A stretch of DNA of 64,000 nucleotides from JBJMLO01 sp045805265 (GCA_045805265.1 JBJMLO010000016.1:1-64000); one strand, 5' to 3'; numbered from the stretch's first letter, positions 50,957 to 59,847 are shown. The notes: generated from the sequence alone by a model not told the origin. A program made the numbers and translations.

Positions 50957-52375
50957 TCAGGCGTCCGGGTGGTGGGCGGCGACCTCGGCCTCCACCGCGG
51001 CGTCGCTGCCCCCGAACGCGTCGGGCGCGAACGGCCCGAGAACGGTGAGCGCCATGGGCCGCGACAGGACCGCCGCGGCTACCCGGTTCGCGTCGGGGGG
51101 GGTCACCCGGTCCACGCGGTCCAGCATCTCGTCCACGGACAGGATCTCGCCGTGGCCCGTCTCGGACCGCCCGAGCCGCGACATGCGACCGCTGGTCTCC
51201 TCGAGCGACAGCACCATCGAGCCCTTCACGTGGCCCTTGGCCCGTTCGAACTCCTCCTCGGTCAGGCCGTCCTCCGCGACGGCCCGGGCCCCGGACCGCA
51301 GCAGCGACAGCGCCTCGTCGGCCCGCCCCGGCGTCGTGCCCGTGTACATCGCGAACAGCCCGGCCTCCGCGTACATCTGGTGGTAGGAGTACACCGAGTA
51401 GGCCAGCCCGCGCTTCTCGCGGATCTCCTGGAACAGCCGCGAGGACATGCCGCCGCCCAGCGCCGCGTTGACGATGCCGAACGCGAAGCGGTCGGGGTGG
51501 TTGCGGGACAGCCCGTTCGTCCCGAGCACCATGTGGGCCTGCTCGGTCGTCCGCTCCCGGATCAGCCGGGCTCCCGAGGGCCGCGGCTCCCGTCCGACCG
51601 TCCGCAGGTTCCACGCCGGGCGGCCCCGGGACTTCACACGGCCCGTCTCCAGGCCCTGCCGCAGCCGGTCGAGCAGCCCCTCGTGGTCGACGTTCCCCGC
51701 CGCCGCCACCACGAGGTTCCCCGGCGTGTAGTGGCTGCGGTAGAACCGGTACACCTGGTCGCGGCCCATCCCCCTGATGCTGCCCACGGTCCCCAGCACC
51801 GGCCGCCCGAGCGGGTGGCCCGCCCACAGCGTCTCGGCGAACAGGTCGTGCACGAGGTCGTCGGGCGTGTCCTCGTGCATGTTGATCTCCTCCAGGATGA
51901 CCTGGCGCTCGGCCTCGAAGTCCTTCCGGTCGAGCACCGAGTTCTGCAGCATGTCGCACAGGAGCTCCACGGCCATGTCCAGGTCGCGGTCGAGCACCCG
52001 CGCGTAGAAGACCGTGGTCTCCTTCGACGTGAACGCGTTGAAGTCCCCGCCGACCGCGTCGAACGACTCGGCGATGTCGCGGGCCGACCTCGACTTCGTC
52101 CCCTTGAACAGCAGGTGCTCGAGGAAGTGCGAGGCCCCCGCGATCGTCGGCCGCTCGTCGCGCGACCCGGCCGTCACCCAGAACCCGAGCGTGACGCTCC
52201 GCACGGACGGCATCCGCTCGGAGACGACCCGCAGGCCCGAGGCGAACTCCGTCCGCTCGATGGGGGACGCGTTCCGGCGGGGCAGGCTTCGGGACGCGCC
52301 CGCGCGGGCGGAAGGCCGGGCGGCGGTCCGCCCGGCCTCCGTTCCCGTGCGCTTGTTGGCGCGGGGGGCGCTCAC
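50957..52375 (-). CDS. M16-family zinc metallopeptidase (processing-peptidase-like)
   Basis: A 472-aa pitrilysin-family protease. The inverted zinc motif H-x-x-E-H is in GASHFLEHLLFKGT, and the downstream Glu ligand lies in the following helix region (ETTVFYARVLDRDL). The C-terminal half, with RGLAYSVYSYHQMYAEAGLF, is the typical inactive-like second domain. The N-terminal 40 residues are basic and Ala-rich. It sits 22 bases after pnp and one base before dapB, the position of PepR-type proteins. Its substrate is unknown. Confidence 0.93.
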   Translation of the reverse strand: MSAPRANKRTGTEAGRTAARPSARAGASRSLPRRNASPIERTEFASGLRVVSERMPSVRSVTLGFWVTAGSRDERPTIAGASHFLEHLLFKGTKSRSARDIAESFDAVGGDFNAFTSKETTVFYARVLDRDLDMAVELLCDMLQNSVLDRKDFEAERQVILEEINMHEDTPDDLVHDLFAETLWAGHPLGRPVLGTVGSIRGMGRDQVYRFYRSHYTPGNLVVAAAGNVDHEGLLDRLRQGLETGRVKSRGRPAWNLRTVGREPRPSGARLIRERTTEQAHMVLGTNGLSRNHPDRFAFGIVNAALGGGMSSRLFQEIREKRGLAYSVYSYHQMYAEAGLFAMYTGTTPGRADEALSLLRSGARAVAEDGLTEEEFERAKGHVKGSMVLSLEETSGRMSRLGRSETGHGEILSVDEMLDRVDRVTPPDANRVAAAVLSRPMALTVLGPFAPDAFGGSDAAVEAEVAAHHPDA

Positions 52376-52397
52376 CGGTTGCGAGCCCGGCCCGCCG

Positions 52398-54746
52398 CTA
52401 GCCCCGCGGCTCGCGGCGCTCGCCGGAGCCGCTTCGCTCGCCCCGGTCGGGCCGGTCGCGGAACCGGCGGGGCCCGCCGCGGTCGCGGTCGCGTCCCCGG
52501 TCGCCGTCGCGACGCTCCCGGCGCTCGCGGTATTCGCCGCCGCCTCCGGCCTCGGCTCCCTCCGGCCGCGGCCAGCCGCCCTCCGGCGGGTCCCAGCCCT
52601 CGCCGACCGGCTTCAGGGCGATGCGCCCCCGGTCCGGCTCGACGTTCTCGACCTCGACCGTCAGGTGGTCGCCCTGCTTCACGGCGTCCTCGACGTTCGA
52701 CAGCCGCTTGCCCCGCCCGAGCTTCGAGATGTGCACCAGGCCGTCGGTGCCGGGCATGATGTTGACGAACGCGCCGAAGTCCGTGGTCTTGACCACGATG
52801 CCGTCGTACCGCTCGCCGATCTCCGGCATCTTGGGGTTGACGATCTGGTCGATCATCTTCTTGGCCTCTTCGGCCCCGGTCTGGTCCTTCGACCCGACGA
52901 ACACCCGGCCGTCGTCCTGGATGTCGATGTCGGCGCCCGTCAGCGCGATGATCTCGTTGATCCGCTTGCCCTTGGGCCCGATGACCTCGCCGATCTTGTC
53001 GACCGGGATCTGGATCATCTCCACGCGGGGGGCCTGGGGGTTGAGCGCCGACCGCGGCTCGGGGAGCACCCCCAGGATCACGTCGAGGATCTGCAGGCGG
53101 GCCTCCTTGGCCTGCTTCAGCGCCGCGTTCAGCGCCTCGGCGGGCAGCCCGGTGACCTTCATGTCGAGCTGGATCGCGGTGACCCACTCGGCGGTGCCGG
53201 CGACCTTGAAGTCCATGTCGCCCAGCGCGTCCTCGGCGCCCAGGATGTCGGTGAGCGTCACGTACTCGCCGTCCTCGGCGATCATCCCCATCGCGATCCC
53301 GGCCACCGGCGCCTTGATCGGCACGCCGGCGTCCATGAGCGACATCGTCGATGCGCACACCGAGGCCATCGACGTCGAGCCGTTCGACATCAGCACGTCG
53401 CTGACCAACCGCAGCGCGTAGGGGAACTCATCCTCGTCCGGGATCACCGGAACGAGCGCGCGCTCGGCGAGGGCGCCGTGGCCGATCTCCCGGCGCTTGG
53501 GCCCGCGCATGAAGCCGGTCTCGCCCGTGGAGAACGGCGGGAAGTTGTAGTGGTGGATGTACCGCTTCGACTCCTCGGGATCGAGCGTGTCGATCATCTG
53601 GGTCATGCGGAGCATCCCCAGCGTGGTCACGTTCAGCACCTGGGTCTCGCCCCGCTGGAACAGCCCGGAGCCGTGCGCCCGCGGGATAATGCCCACCTCG
53701 CCGGACAGCGGCCGGATCTGGTCGGGGCGGCGGCCGTCCAGCCGCACGCCGTCCTCGATCACCCTGCGGCGCATGTACCGCTTCTGGACCTCCTTGAACG
53801 CCGGCGAGACCTGCGAGGCGACCTCGTCGAACCGCTCCTGGCCCCACTCCGCGAGCAGGTGGTCCTTCAGCTCGGTCTTGAGGGCGTCGAGGTTCGCGTC
53901 GCGCTCCGGCTTGGCCGGCACCATGGCCGGTGCCATCCGGTCCCACGCGAACGCGGCGACGGCGTCGTAGACCTCCTGCTCGAACACGGGCCGCGGCTCC
54001 CACGGCTTGCGCTCGATGCCGAGTCCGTCCACGAACTCCTTCTGGAAGTCGACGAGCTCGCCGATCGCGACCTTGGCCGCTTCCAGCCCGTCGGCCACGA
54101 CGTCCTCGGTCGGCGCGGCCGCGCCGTCCTCGTGGACGAGTTTCCACGCCTCGTCCGGCGCCTCGCCCTCGATCATCAGGATGTCGATCACACCCGAGTC
54201 GTTGCGGCGTCCCGCCACGACCACGTCGAACGTGGCCAGGTCGAGCTCCTGGTACGTCGGGTTGACCTTCCACTGCCCGCCGATGTTGGCGACGCGAACG
54301 GCACCGATCGGCCCCTCGAACGGCAGCCCCGCGATCATGGTGGCCAGCGACGCGCCGTTGATCGACGGGATGTCGTAGGGCTGGGCCAGGTCGACGGACA
54401 TCACCGTGACGACGATGTGGACCTCGTCGCGGAATCCCGCGGAGAACGAGGGCCGCATCGGCCGGTCGGTGAGCCGCGCGGTGAGGATCGCGGTCTCGCT
54501 GGGCCGGCCCTCGCGGCGGAAGAACCCGCCGGGGATCTTGCCGGCCGCGTACATCCGCTCCTCGACGTCGACGGTGAGCGGGAAGAAGTCGATCCCCTCG
54601 CGGGGGTTCGACGACGTGCAGGCGGCGAGGATCTGGGTCTCGCCGATCGTGACGACCGCCGAGCCGCCGGCCAGCTTCGCGAGCTTGCCGGACTCGAAGG
54701 TTACGTCGGTGCCCCCGATGCTTCGGGTGGCTTTCGTGTACTCCAC
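52398..54746 (-). CDS. pnp: Polyribonucleotide nucleotidyltransferase (PNPase)
   Basis: A 782-aa phosphorolytic 3'-5' exoribonuclease. Two RNase PH domains are visible: FFPLTVDVEERMYAAGKIPG and FFRREGRPSE in the first, PLSGEVGIIPRAHGSGLFQR and GETQVLNVTTLG in the second. A KH domain (IGEVIGPKGKRINEIIALTG) and an S1 domain (GIVVKTTDFGAFVNIMPGTD) follow. The tail of about 70 residues is rich in Arg, Gly, Asp and Glu, as in actinobacterial PNPases. Downstream of rpsO, with a structured 253-base gap between them. Confidence 0.98.
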   Translation of the reverse strand: MEYTKATRSIGGTDVTFESGKLAKLAGGSAVVTIGETQILAACTSSNPREGIDFFPLTVDVEERMYAAGKIPGGFFRREGRPSETAILTARLTDRPMRPSFSAGFRDEVHIVVTVMSVDLAQPYDIPSINGASLATMIAGLPFEGPIGAVRVANIGGQWKVNPTYQELDLATFDVVVAGRRNDSGVIDILMIEGEAPDEAWKLVHEDGAAAPTEDVVADGLEAAKVAIGELVDFQKEFVDGLGIERKPWEPRPVFEQEVYDAVAAFAWDRMAPAMVPAKPERDANLDALKTELKDHLLAEWGQERFDEVASQVSPAFKEVQKRYMRRRVIEDGVRLDGRRPDQIRPLSGEVGIIPRAHGSGLFQRGETQVLNVTTLGMLRMTQMIDTLDPEESKRYIHHYNFPPFSTGETGFMRGPKRREIGHGALAERALVPVIPDEDEFPYALRLVSDVLMSNGSTSMASVCASTMSLMDAGVPIKAPVAGIAMGMIAEDGEYVTLTDILGAEDALGDMDFKVAGTAEWVTAIQLDMKVTGLPAEALNAALKQAKEARLQILDVILGVLPEPRSALNPQAPRVEMIQIPVDKIGEVIGPKGKRINEIIALTGADIDIQDDGRVFVGSKDQTGAEEAKKMIDQIVNPKMPEIGERYDGIVVKTTDFGAFVNIMPGTDGLVHISKLGRGKRLSNVEDAVKQGDHLTVEVENVEPDRGRIALKPVGEGWDPPEGGWPRPEGAEAGGGGEYRERRERRDGDRGRDRDRGGPRRFRDRPDRGERSGSGERREPRG

Positions 54747-54825
54747 TGGATTCCTCCTGGTGTGATGGCGCGCCGCTTCACCGGAATCGGTCGTCGGCGC
54801 GGGGTGATACGGGCGGGAGGTCGGC

Positions 54826-54900
54826 CAGTTGTCAGTGGTGGGCCACCGGGCGTCCTGGGGCGCTCGCCCAGGGGGTCCGGGAGCTCGCTACTGATAACTG
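54826..54900 (-). promoter_or_regulatory. Candidate structured leader of pnp
   Basis: CAGTTGTCAGT (54826-54836) and ACTGATAACTG (54890-54900) form an 11-bp inverted repeat with one mismatch. It encloses an inner CCTGGG/CCCAGG stem. The element lies 80 to 154 bases before the pnp start. Double-stranded pnp leaders mediate autoregulation in enterobacteria; here the role is only inferred. The rest of the gap shows no gene. Confidence 0.35.
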
Positions 54901-54970
54901 ACCCGCACGCGCTCCTCGCTTCGCTTCGGGTCGGGGTTCCGTCCTGGTGCGTACCTCCTGCTACAAGGAA

Positions 54971-54990
54971 GGGGCGGCCGATGCCGCCCC
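54971..54990 (-). terminator. Terminator of rpsO
   Basis: GGGGCGGC-CGAT-GCCGCCCC is a perfect 8-bp stem with a tetraloop, 9 bases past the rpsO stop. On the minus strand it is followed by the T-rich TTCCTTGT. Confidence 0.8.
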
Positions 54991-54999
54991 GAGTGGTCG

Positions 55000-55269
55000 C
55001 TACCGCCTGAGACCCAGGCGGGCGATGAGATTCCGGTACCGCTCGATGTCCTCTCGCCGCAGGTAGTCGAGAAGCCGGCGCCGCCGTCCCACCAGCTTCA
55101 GCAGCCCCCGTCGCGAAGCGTGGTCCTGCTTGTGCGTGCGAAGGTGCTCGGTGAGGTCGGAGATGCGCCGAGACAGCACCGCGACCTGGACCTCGGGCGA
55201 GCCGGTATCGTCCTCCGCGCGCCGGTGGTCGGTGATGATCTGCTGCTTGACGTCCTGGGCAAGTGGCAT
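55000..55269 (-). CDS. rpsO: 30S ribosomal protein S15
   Basis: An 89-aa primary 16S rRNA-binding protein, the usual S15 length. It has TGSPEVQVAVLSRRISDLTE, HLRTHKQDHASRRGLLKLVG and RRRRLLDYLRREDIERYRNL. A TATCCT -10-like hexamer (55283-55288) lies 13 bases before the ATG. The gene precedes pnp, as in most bacteria. Confidence 0.98.
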   Translation of the reverse strand: MPLAQDVKQQIITDHRRAEDDTGSPEVQVAVLSRRISDLTEHLRTHKQDHASRRGLLKLVGRRRRLLDYLRREDIERYRNLIARLGLRR

Positions 55270-55402
55270 ACGAGTCCAAGCGAGGATACCAGAGGGCCCG
55301 TCCGTGCCCGCCGGTCGAGGAGGCCACCGCCGAGCCCGGTGTCGAACTCGGCGTGGTCGATCCAGCACCGGGCACGACACCCGGTCGGCGCTGCGAGACG
55401 GC

Positions 55403-55801
55403 TCACGCGCGGACAAGAGACTCGATCCGTTCGACGACCTCCGACGCCAGACGGAGCGCATCCCGGATCTCGCCGGGATCGGGTTGGAGCTCCTCCGCTG
55501 GATACCGGAATCTCCAGGCGTACTCGGTCATTGGAGCCGCCTGGCGGAGCATGTCGTGCAACGAGGCGTCGTGCTCGAGACAGGCCATGGCCAGCTCCCC
55601 GATGTCATGGGTCTTGCGGAACGGGTGGTCGTGGTGCGCGAGGAAGCCCTTGAGCGCCTTCTCGACCGCCTGCTGACAGTGGAAGGCGGCGTCGCCGGTC
55701 AACGGCGGATCGGCCCCGAGATCCACCCCCGCCGCGCGGAGGTCCAGCCGGGCGCGGTCGAGCCACGCGCCGACCTCCTTCGCGCGCTCGTCACGCTGCA
55801 T
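55403..55801 (-). CDS. HEPN-domain protein
   Basis: A 132-aa all-helical HEPN protein. AAFHCQQAVEKALKGFLAHH is the family's central helix, followed by FRKTHDIGELAMACLE. The R-x4-H-x-Y ribonuclease motif of HepT toxins is not seen; only R-K-T-H is present, so an RNase role is uncertain. Its start overlaps the stop of the nucleotidyltransferase gene by 11 bases. The pair is a MNT-HEPN two-gene system, generally considered toxin-antitoxin or nucleotidylation modules. Confidence 0.9.
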   Translation of the reverse strand: MQRDERAKEVGAWLDRARLDLRAAGVDLGADPPLTGDAAFHCQQAVEKALKGFLAHHDHPFRKTHDIGELAMACLEHDASLHDMLRQAAPMTEYAWRFRYPAEELQPDPGEIRDALRLASEVVERIESLVRA

Positions 55802-56258
55802 GCAGCAGGACGCCCTCCCGCAGGACGACGGCCGGAAGCGACGTCCGGACCGCTGCGCGGGCGTCGAACGCGCTGCGTCGCCACACGAGAACGTCCACGG
55901 CCACCCCGAGGCCCCACAGCACCTCGTAGGCCCGGCGGGCCCGCAGGAGCTCGGCCGGCGCGTCGTCCGGCACGACGAGCACGATGTCGTAATCGCTGTC
56001 CGGGCCCGAATCGCCTCGCGAACGGGACCCGAACAGATACACGCGCTCGGGGTGGTACGCGGCCGTCAGCCGCCGGACGACCTCCGCGAGCGTGTCGTCG
56101 GTCCCGGGGTCCGGGCGAAGGACCCGCTTCGCGATGATGTAGTTGCGGCCGACCTTGGTCGCCGGCAACCGGCCGCTGCGGATGCGCTTGAGAACAGCCT
56201 GGCGCGTGATCCCGAACGACCGGGCCGCCTCGACGACGCTCACGAACTCCCGGCCCAT
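55791..56258 (-). CDS. Nucleotidyltransferase (MNT) fused to an excisionase-type HTH
   Basis: A 155-aa two-domain protein. The N-terminal 50 residues form a helix-turn-helix of the excisionase/MerR-like type: VSVVEAARSFGITRQAVLKR, then SGRLPATKVGRNYIIAKR. The C-terminal domain is a minimal nucleotidyltransferase with the intact G-S-x10-D-x-D motif LFGSRSRGDSGPDSDYDIVL. The ATG at 56256-56258 is seven bases after TAACCT (56266-56271), which points to a leaderless transcript. It overlaps the HEPN gene. The HTH suggests this partner autoregulates the operon. Confidence 0.88.
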   Translation of the reverse strand: MGREFVSVVEAARSFGITRQAVLKRIRSGRLPATKVGRNYIIAKRVLRPDPGTDDTLAEVVRRLTAAYHPERVYLFGSRSRGDSGPDSDYDIVLVVPDDAPAELLRARRAYEVLWGLGVAVDVLVWRRSAFDARAAVRTSLPAVVLREGVLLHAA

Positions 56259-56409
56259 CGACGCGAGGTTACCATGTGACAACCACACCTGGGTGACCAC
56301 TTGGTGTTGTTTTGGTCCGCCAAGTCGGGCACGGCCACGGAGGGAAGTGAGCGATCTGGAGGAATTTGGCGTTGAGCTCTCCGCCCCACCTCGCGGCCGT
56401 GAGTCCAGA

Positions 56410-56694
56410 CTACGTTTCCGTCCCGGAGGCCGACCTCGCAGGAAGCCGCGCTCGTCTGGACTTCATCAGCAGAACGATTCCGATTGTGAAGAGACCAACG
56501 CTGACGACCGCCATCGGGACGAGGAGCTTGTTCCCCCAGCTCGGCCAATGGACCAAACTCCGCCAGCTGTACCACCCATAGCTGCGGCACCCTCCCCCGA
56601 AGTCGGCACACCCGGCCACTCCGCGAATGGGGGCAACCAGCAACACGAGCATCCCGAGCATCAGGAGCGTCGCCCCCATCAGGCGCCCACGCAT
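56410..56694 (-). CDS. Small membrane protein of unknown function
   Basis: A 94-aa protein with two predicted helices, LMGATLLMLGMLVLLVAPI and LVPMAVVSVGLFTIGIVLLM, joined by a Cys/Gly/Trp-rich loop (CADFGGGCRSYGWYSWRSLV). It ends in a basic tail. The ATG at 56692-56694 follows GGGAGGTGA. The stretch 56260-56780 is visibly less GC-rich than its surroundings. No family is recognised. The gene looks real from its ribosome-binding site and topology. Confidence 0.55.
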   Translation of the reverse strand: MRGRLMGATLLMLGMLVLLVAPIRGVAGCADFGGGCRSYGWYSWRSLVHWPSWGNKLLVPMAVVSVGLFTIGIVLLMKSRRARLPARSASGTET

Positions 56695-56802
56695 GCCGTC
56701 ACCTCCCGCACCTCTCCGATCTGAACTGAGTATGAGTTTTCGCTGGGAACGCGACAAGCAACGAGACACGACCCTGGATGCATGGGCCCTGGGACCCAGG
56801 CC

Positions 56803-57903
56803 TCACCGCAATACCGGGTGGCCCCCGCTTTCGATTACCGCGGGGAGGAGGCGGGCGACAAATTTGTCCTTGGGCGACACATGGACCGCGGCGACAGCCG
56901 TCGTCGCGCTCGCCGCGGACAGGCGGGGCCACACGAAGTTCCCCAGCGAGTAGAAGATCGGGCGGCCCTTGAACATCTGCATCGGCTGCAGCCGGTGGGA
57001 GTGGCCGCCGAAGATGATGTCCGCACCGGCGTCGATCAGACGGTGGGCGATGGCCACGTCGTCGGGCCTCGGCTCGGTGTCGAGCTCCACGCCCCAGTGG
57101 ATGTCCACGATCACCAGGTCGCTCATGGCCGCGGCTCGCTTCGTCGCGTCGACCATGCAGTCGACGTCGTGGCCGCAGGCCGTGCCCGGGTGGCCCGGCC
57201 CGGCGACCGCCTCGGGGAACGGGTCCACGACCTTGTCGAAGCCGACCACGGCGATCGTCCACCCCTTCACGTGGATGATGGCGGCCTGCTCGGCCTGGGC
57301 CGGGTCCTTCCCGGCACCCACCGCCGCGATCCCCGCCGACTCGATGTTCCTCCTCGTGTCGACCAGCGCGTCGGGTCCGTAGTCGTAGGAGTGGTTGTTG
57401 GCCATGTTGGCCACGTCCACGCCGCCGCGCTTCAGGTAGGGCAGCGCGGCCGGGTCGCCGTGAAAGTTGAACTCCTTGGGAACCGGGGTCCCGATGCGCG
57501 TGACCGAACACTCCAGGTTCACCACCGTGACGTCGTCGCGATCGAACACCCCGTTCATGCCGGAGAGCAGCGTGTCGTAGTTGGATGGCGACACCCCGAT
57601 GTACCCGGAGTCCACGTTCGTGTCGCCGGCGCCGTGGATGACCAGCGCTCCCTTGGGCGGCACGTTGCTTGGTGGCGATTCCGCCGCTGAGGGCGTCGCG
57701 GCAGGCGATCCGGCGCCCCCGGTAGCCTCCGGCGATCCTGGGGTCCGCGAGGAGGATGCCGCGACCGGTCCGTTGTGGTCCCCGCCGCCGGTCGCCGCGC
57801 GCAGCGCGACGATCCCGCCGGCGATCACGAGGAGCGCGATCAGCACCGGGGCGAACGGAAACCGCGGCTGCGCGCGGTGCCGCCCGGACGGGCTATCGGC
57901 CAC
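56803..57903 (-). CDS. CapA-family (poly-gamma-glutamate synthesis-type) exported protein
   Basis: A 366-aa membrane-anchored protein. The N-terminal helix (FAPVLIALLVIAGGIVALRA) precedes a Pro/Ser/Ala-rich linker to residue 80. The CapA metallophosphatase-like domain has VIHGAGDTNVDSGYIG, VTVVNLECSVTRIGTPVP, DVANMANNHSYDYGPDALVD, VIVDIHWGVELDTEPRPDD and ADIIFGGHSHRLQPMQMF. The last two carry the expected metal-ligand His residues. The exact role outside true capsule operons is unknown. It lies nine bases after the VanY-like gene. Confidence 0.9.
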   Translation of the reverse strand: MADSPSGRHRAQPRFPFAPVLIALLVIAGGIVALRAATGGGDHNGPVAASSSRTPGSPEATGGAGSPAATPSAAESPPSNVPPKGALVIHGAGDTNVDSGYIGVSPSNYDTLLSGMNGVFDRDDVTVVNLECSVTRIGTPVPKEFNFHGDPAALPYLKRGGVDVANMANNHSYDYGPDALVDTRRNIESAGIAAVGAGKDPAQAEQAAIIHVKGWTIAVVGFDKVVDPFPEAVAGPGHPGTACGHDVDCMVDATKRAAAMSDLVIVDIHWGVELDTEPRPDDVAIAHRLIDAGADIIFGGHSHRLQPMQMFKGRPIFYSLGNFVWPRLSAASATTAVAAVHVSPKDKFVARLLPAVIESGGHPVLR

Positions 57904-57912
57904 GCCGTCCCC

Positions 57913-58812
57913 TCATGGCGACGCGCTCCCGGCGGGCGAGGGGCTGCGCGCGGAGTCGAGCCGCCACAGGTACTCCCGGGGCGTCAGGCCACTCGCGTGG
58001 ATCCTGCCCGCCATCGCCCGGCCGAAGTACCGGTAGTGCCACGGCTCGTACTGGTAGCAGGTGACGTCCGCCCGGCCGCTCGGGTAGGACATCAGGAAGC
58101 CGTACCGCCACCCGTTGTCGGCCATCCAGGCGCCGGTCGGCGTGGACTCCCAGTCCTCGGTCACGTCGAGCTGGCCCTTGGTCCGGAAGTCGATCGTGGT
58201 GCCGAGCTGGTGCTCGGAGTGGCCGGGCCGGGCGGTCTTCGCGATGGCCTCGGCGTGGCCGACCTGCCGGATCCGCTCCTGGAACAGCGCCGCCTGGCGC
58301 GCGTAGCTCCGGTAGGCGACCAGCACGTCGACCGGCGTCCCGTTTGCCTCAGCGGCGCGGCGGAGCGCGGCCAGATCCGGGATCACCAGCGAGCGGACCT
58401 CCTCCGGGCTTGCGAACCCGGCCTCCGTCACCGAGACGAGGTCGGGCGGCTGGTAGGTCTGGGGCAGCGCGAACGCCGTGTCGAGGAGCGTCCGCTGCCA
58501 CCGGCCGTAGCCGACGTCCGGGGCGGGCAGCGTGCCGTAGTCACACGCGGGAAGCCCGGGCACCTTCCTGGTGGCGTCGGTCGTCGAGGAGGTCGTGCTC
58601 GACACCGGGCTCTGCCCACGCGGCGTGTGACTGGGCTCCCCGTCGGCCCCTCTCGTCAGCAGGGCCCGTCCGCCGAGGGCCACGGCGGCGACCGCGACCA
58701 CCGCCACGAGGAATCGCGCGAACCAGGTGAACCGGAACCCGCCGGGCCGCCTGGGTGGCATCCCGGTCCGCTCGGACGGGGGCCGGGCAGGCGGGCGGGA
58801 CCCGGTCGTCAC
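57913..58812 (-). CDS. D-alanyl-D-alanine carboxypeptidase, VanY/M15 family
   Basis: A 299-aa membrane-anchored zinc peptidase acting on peptidoglycan stems. The helix WFARFLVAVVAVAAVALGG is followed by a Ser/Thr-rich linker. The M15B motifs are VLVAYRSYARQAALFQER, the metal-binding S-x-H-x-x-G-x-x-x-D in GHSEHQLGTTIDF and the E-x-W-H motif in YEPWHYRYFG. The GTG at 58810-58812 overlaps the ribF stop (GTGA). With the CapA-like gene it forms an envelope pair inserted after ribF. Confidence 0.93.
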   Translation of the reverse strand: MTTGSRPPARPPSERTGMPPRRPGGFRFTWFARFLVAVVAVAAVALGGRALLTRGADGEPSHTPRGQSPVSSTTSSTTDATRKVPGLPACDYGTLPAPDVGYGRWQRTLLDTAFALPQTYQPPDLVSVTEAGFASPEEVRSLVIPDLAALRRAAEANGTPVDVLVAYRSYARQAALFQERIRQVGHAEAIAKTARPGHSEHQLGTTIDFRTKGQLDVTEDWESTPTGAWMADNGWRYGFLMSYPSGRADVTCYQYEPWHYRYFGRAMAGRIHASGLTPREYLWRLDSARSPSPAGSASP

Positions 58813-59750
58813 ACGGCACCGTCCGGCAGCGACACCAGCTGGCGGGTCCGCTCGACGTCGTTGGCGATCTGGCTGGAGAGGGCCTCCACCGAGTCGAACC
58901 GGACCTCGTCGCGGAGCCGGGCCCAGAACTCGATCGACAGCGGTTCCCCGACCAGGTCGCCCTGGAAGTCCAGGAGGAAGGCCTCCAGGTGCACCGGCTC
59001 CTGCCCGAACGTCGGGTTGGTGCCGACGTTGACCGCCGCGCGGTAGCCGGAGTCGCGGTGCAGCGCGCGGGCCGCGTACACCCCCTCACCGGGGAGCAGC
59101 AGCCGCGGCAGCGTCTGGAGGTTTGCGGTGGGCCACCCGAGTCCGGTCCCCCGGCCGGCACCCCGGACCACGCGGCCGTCCAGCACGAACCTCCGACCCA
59201 GCGCCCGCTCGGGCCAGTTGAGGTCCCCCTCGGTCAGCGCCTGGCGGATGGACGTGGAGGACACGGCGCGGCCGTCCAGCTCGAAGATGCCGACGCCGTC
59301 GACCCCGAAGCCCCGTTCCCCACCAAGCTCGCGGAGCACCGGCACGGTCCCGGCCGCGCGGAACCCGAACGTGAAGTTCTCCCCCACCACTACGTGGCGC
59401 GCGGCGAGGCCGTCCACCAGCACGCGGTCGACGAACTCCTCGGGCGGCCATCGAGAGAACTCGTCCGTGAACTCCAGGATCACCAGCGCATCGACCCCCG
59501 TGGCGGCGACGAGCTCGATCTTCCGCTCGAGCGTGGTCAGCAGCCGGGGCTCCCGACCGGGCGAGAACACCTCGCGCGGATGCCGGTCGAACGTCACCGC
59601 GACCGGGGTGAGACCGGACTCACCGGCTACCTCCACCGTGCGTCCGATGACCCGGCGGTGCCCGAGGTGCACCCCGTCGAAGAACCCGATGGTCACGGCC
59701 GACGGCCGCCCGTCGAGCGGCAGGCCCCCGATCCCCCGTACGACCTCCAC
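58809..59750 (-). CDS. ribF: Bifunctional riboflavin kinase/FAD synthetase
   Basis: A 313-aa enzyme converting riboflavin to FMN and FAD. The N-terminal FMN-adenylyltransferase has VTIGFFDGVHLGHRRVIGR, VGENFTFGFRAAG and VSSTSIRQALTEGD. The C-terminal flavokinase has GRGTGLGWPTANLQ, GVYAARAL and a metal-site N-x-G-x-N-P-T-F in AAVNVGTNPTFG. The GTG at 59748-59750 gives normal length. In most actinobacteria it lies between truB and rpsO. Here insertions separate it from both. Confidence 0.97.
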   Translation of the reverse strand: MEVVRGIGGLPLDGRPSAVTIGFFDGVHLGHRRVIGRTVEVAGESGLTPVAVTFDRHPREVFSPGREPRLLTTLERKIELVAATGVDALVILEFTDEFSRWPPEEFVDRVLVDGLAARHVVVGENFTFGFRAAGTVPVLRELGGERGFGVDGVGIFELDGRAVSSTSIRQALTEGDLNWPERALGRRFVLDGRVVRGAGRGTGLGWPTANLQTLPRLLLPGEGVYAARALHRDSGYRAAVNVGTNPTFGQEPVHLEAFLLDFQGDLVGEPLSIEFWARLRDEVRFDSVEALSSQIANDVERTRQLVSLPDGAV

Positions 59751-59847
59751 GGAGCCTGAGCGTACCCGACGCACCTCGGTCGGGATGGCGCTCGGGAAAT
59801 CGTCCCGTCGACTGCAAGGAATCTGCCCGGTAGCGCATCGTGAGGGC

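Noticed and set aside
52014..55010. Plus-strand frame of nearly 1000 codons opposite pnp
   Set aside because: Antisense shadow of the highly GC-biased pnp gene, which has full domain support on the minus strand.
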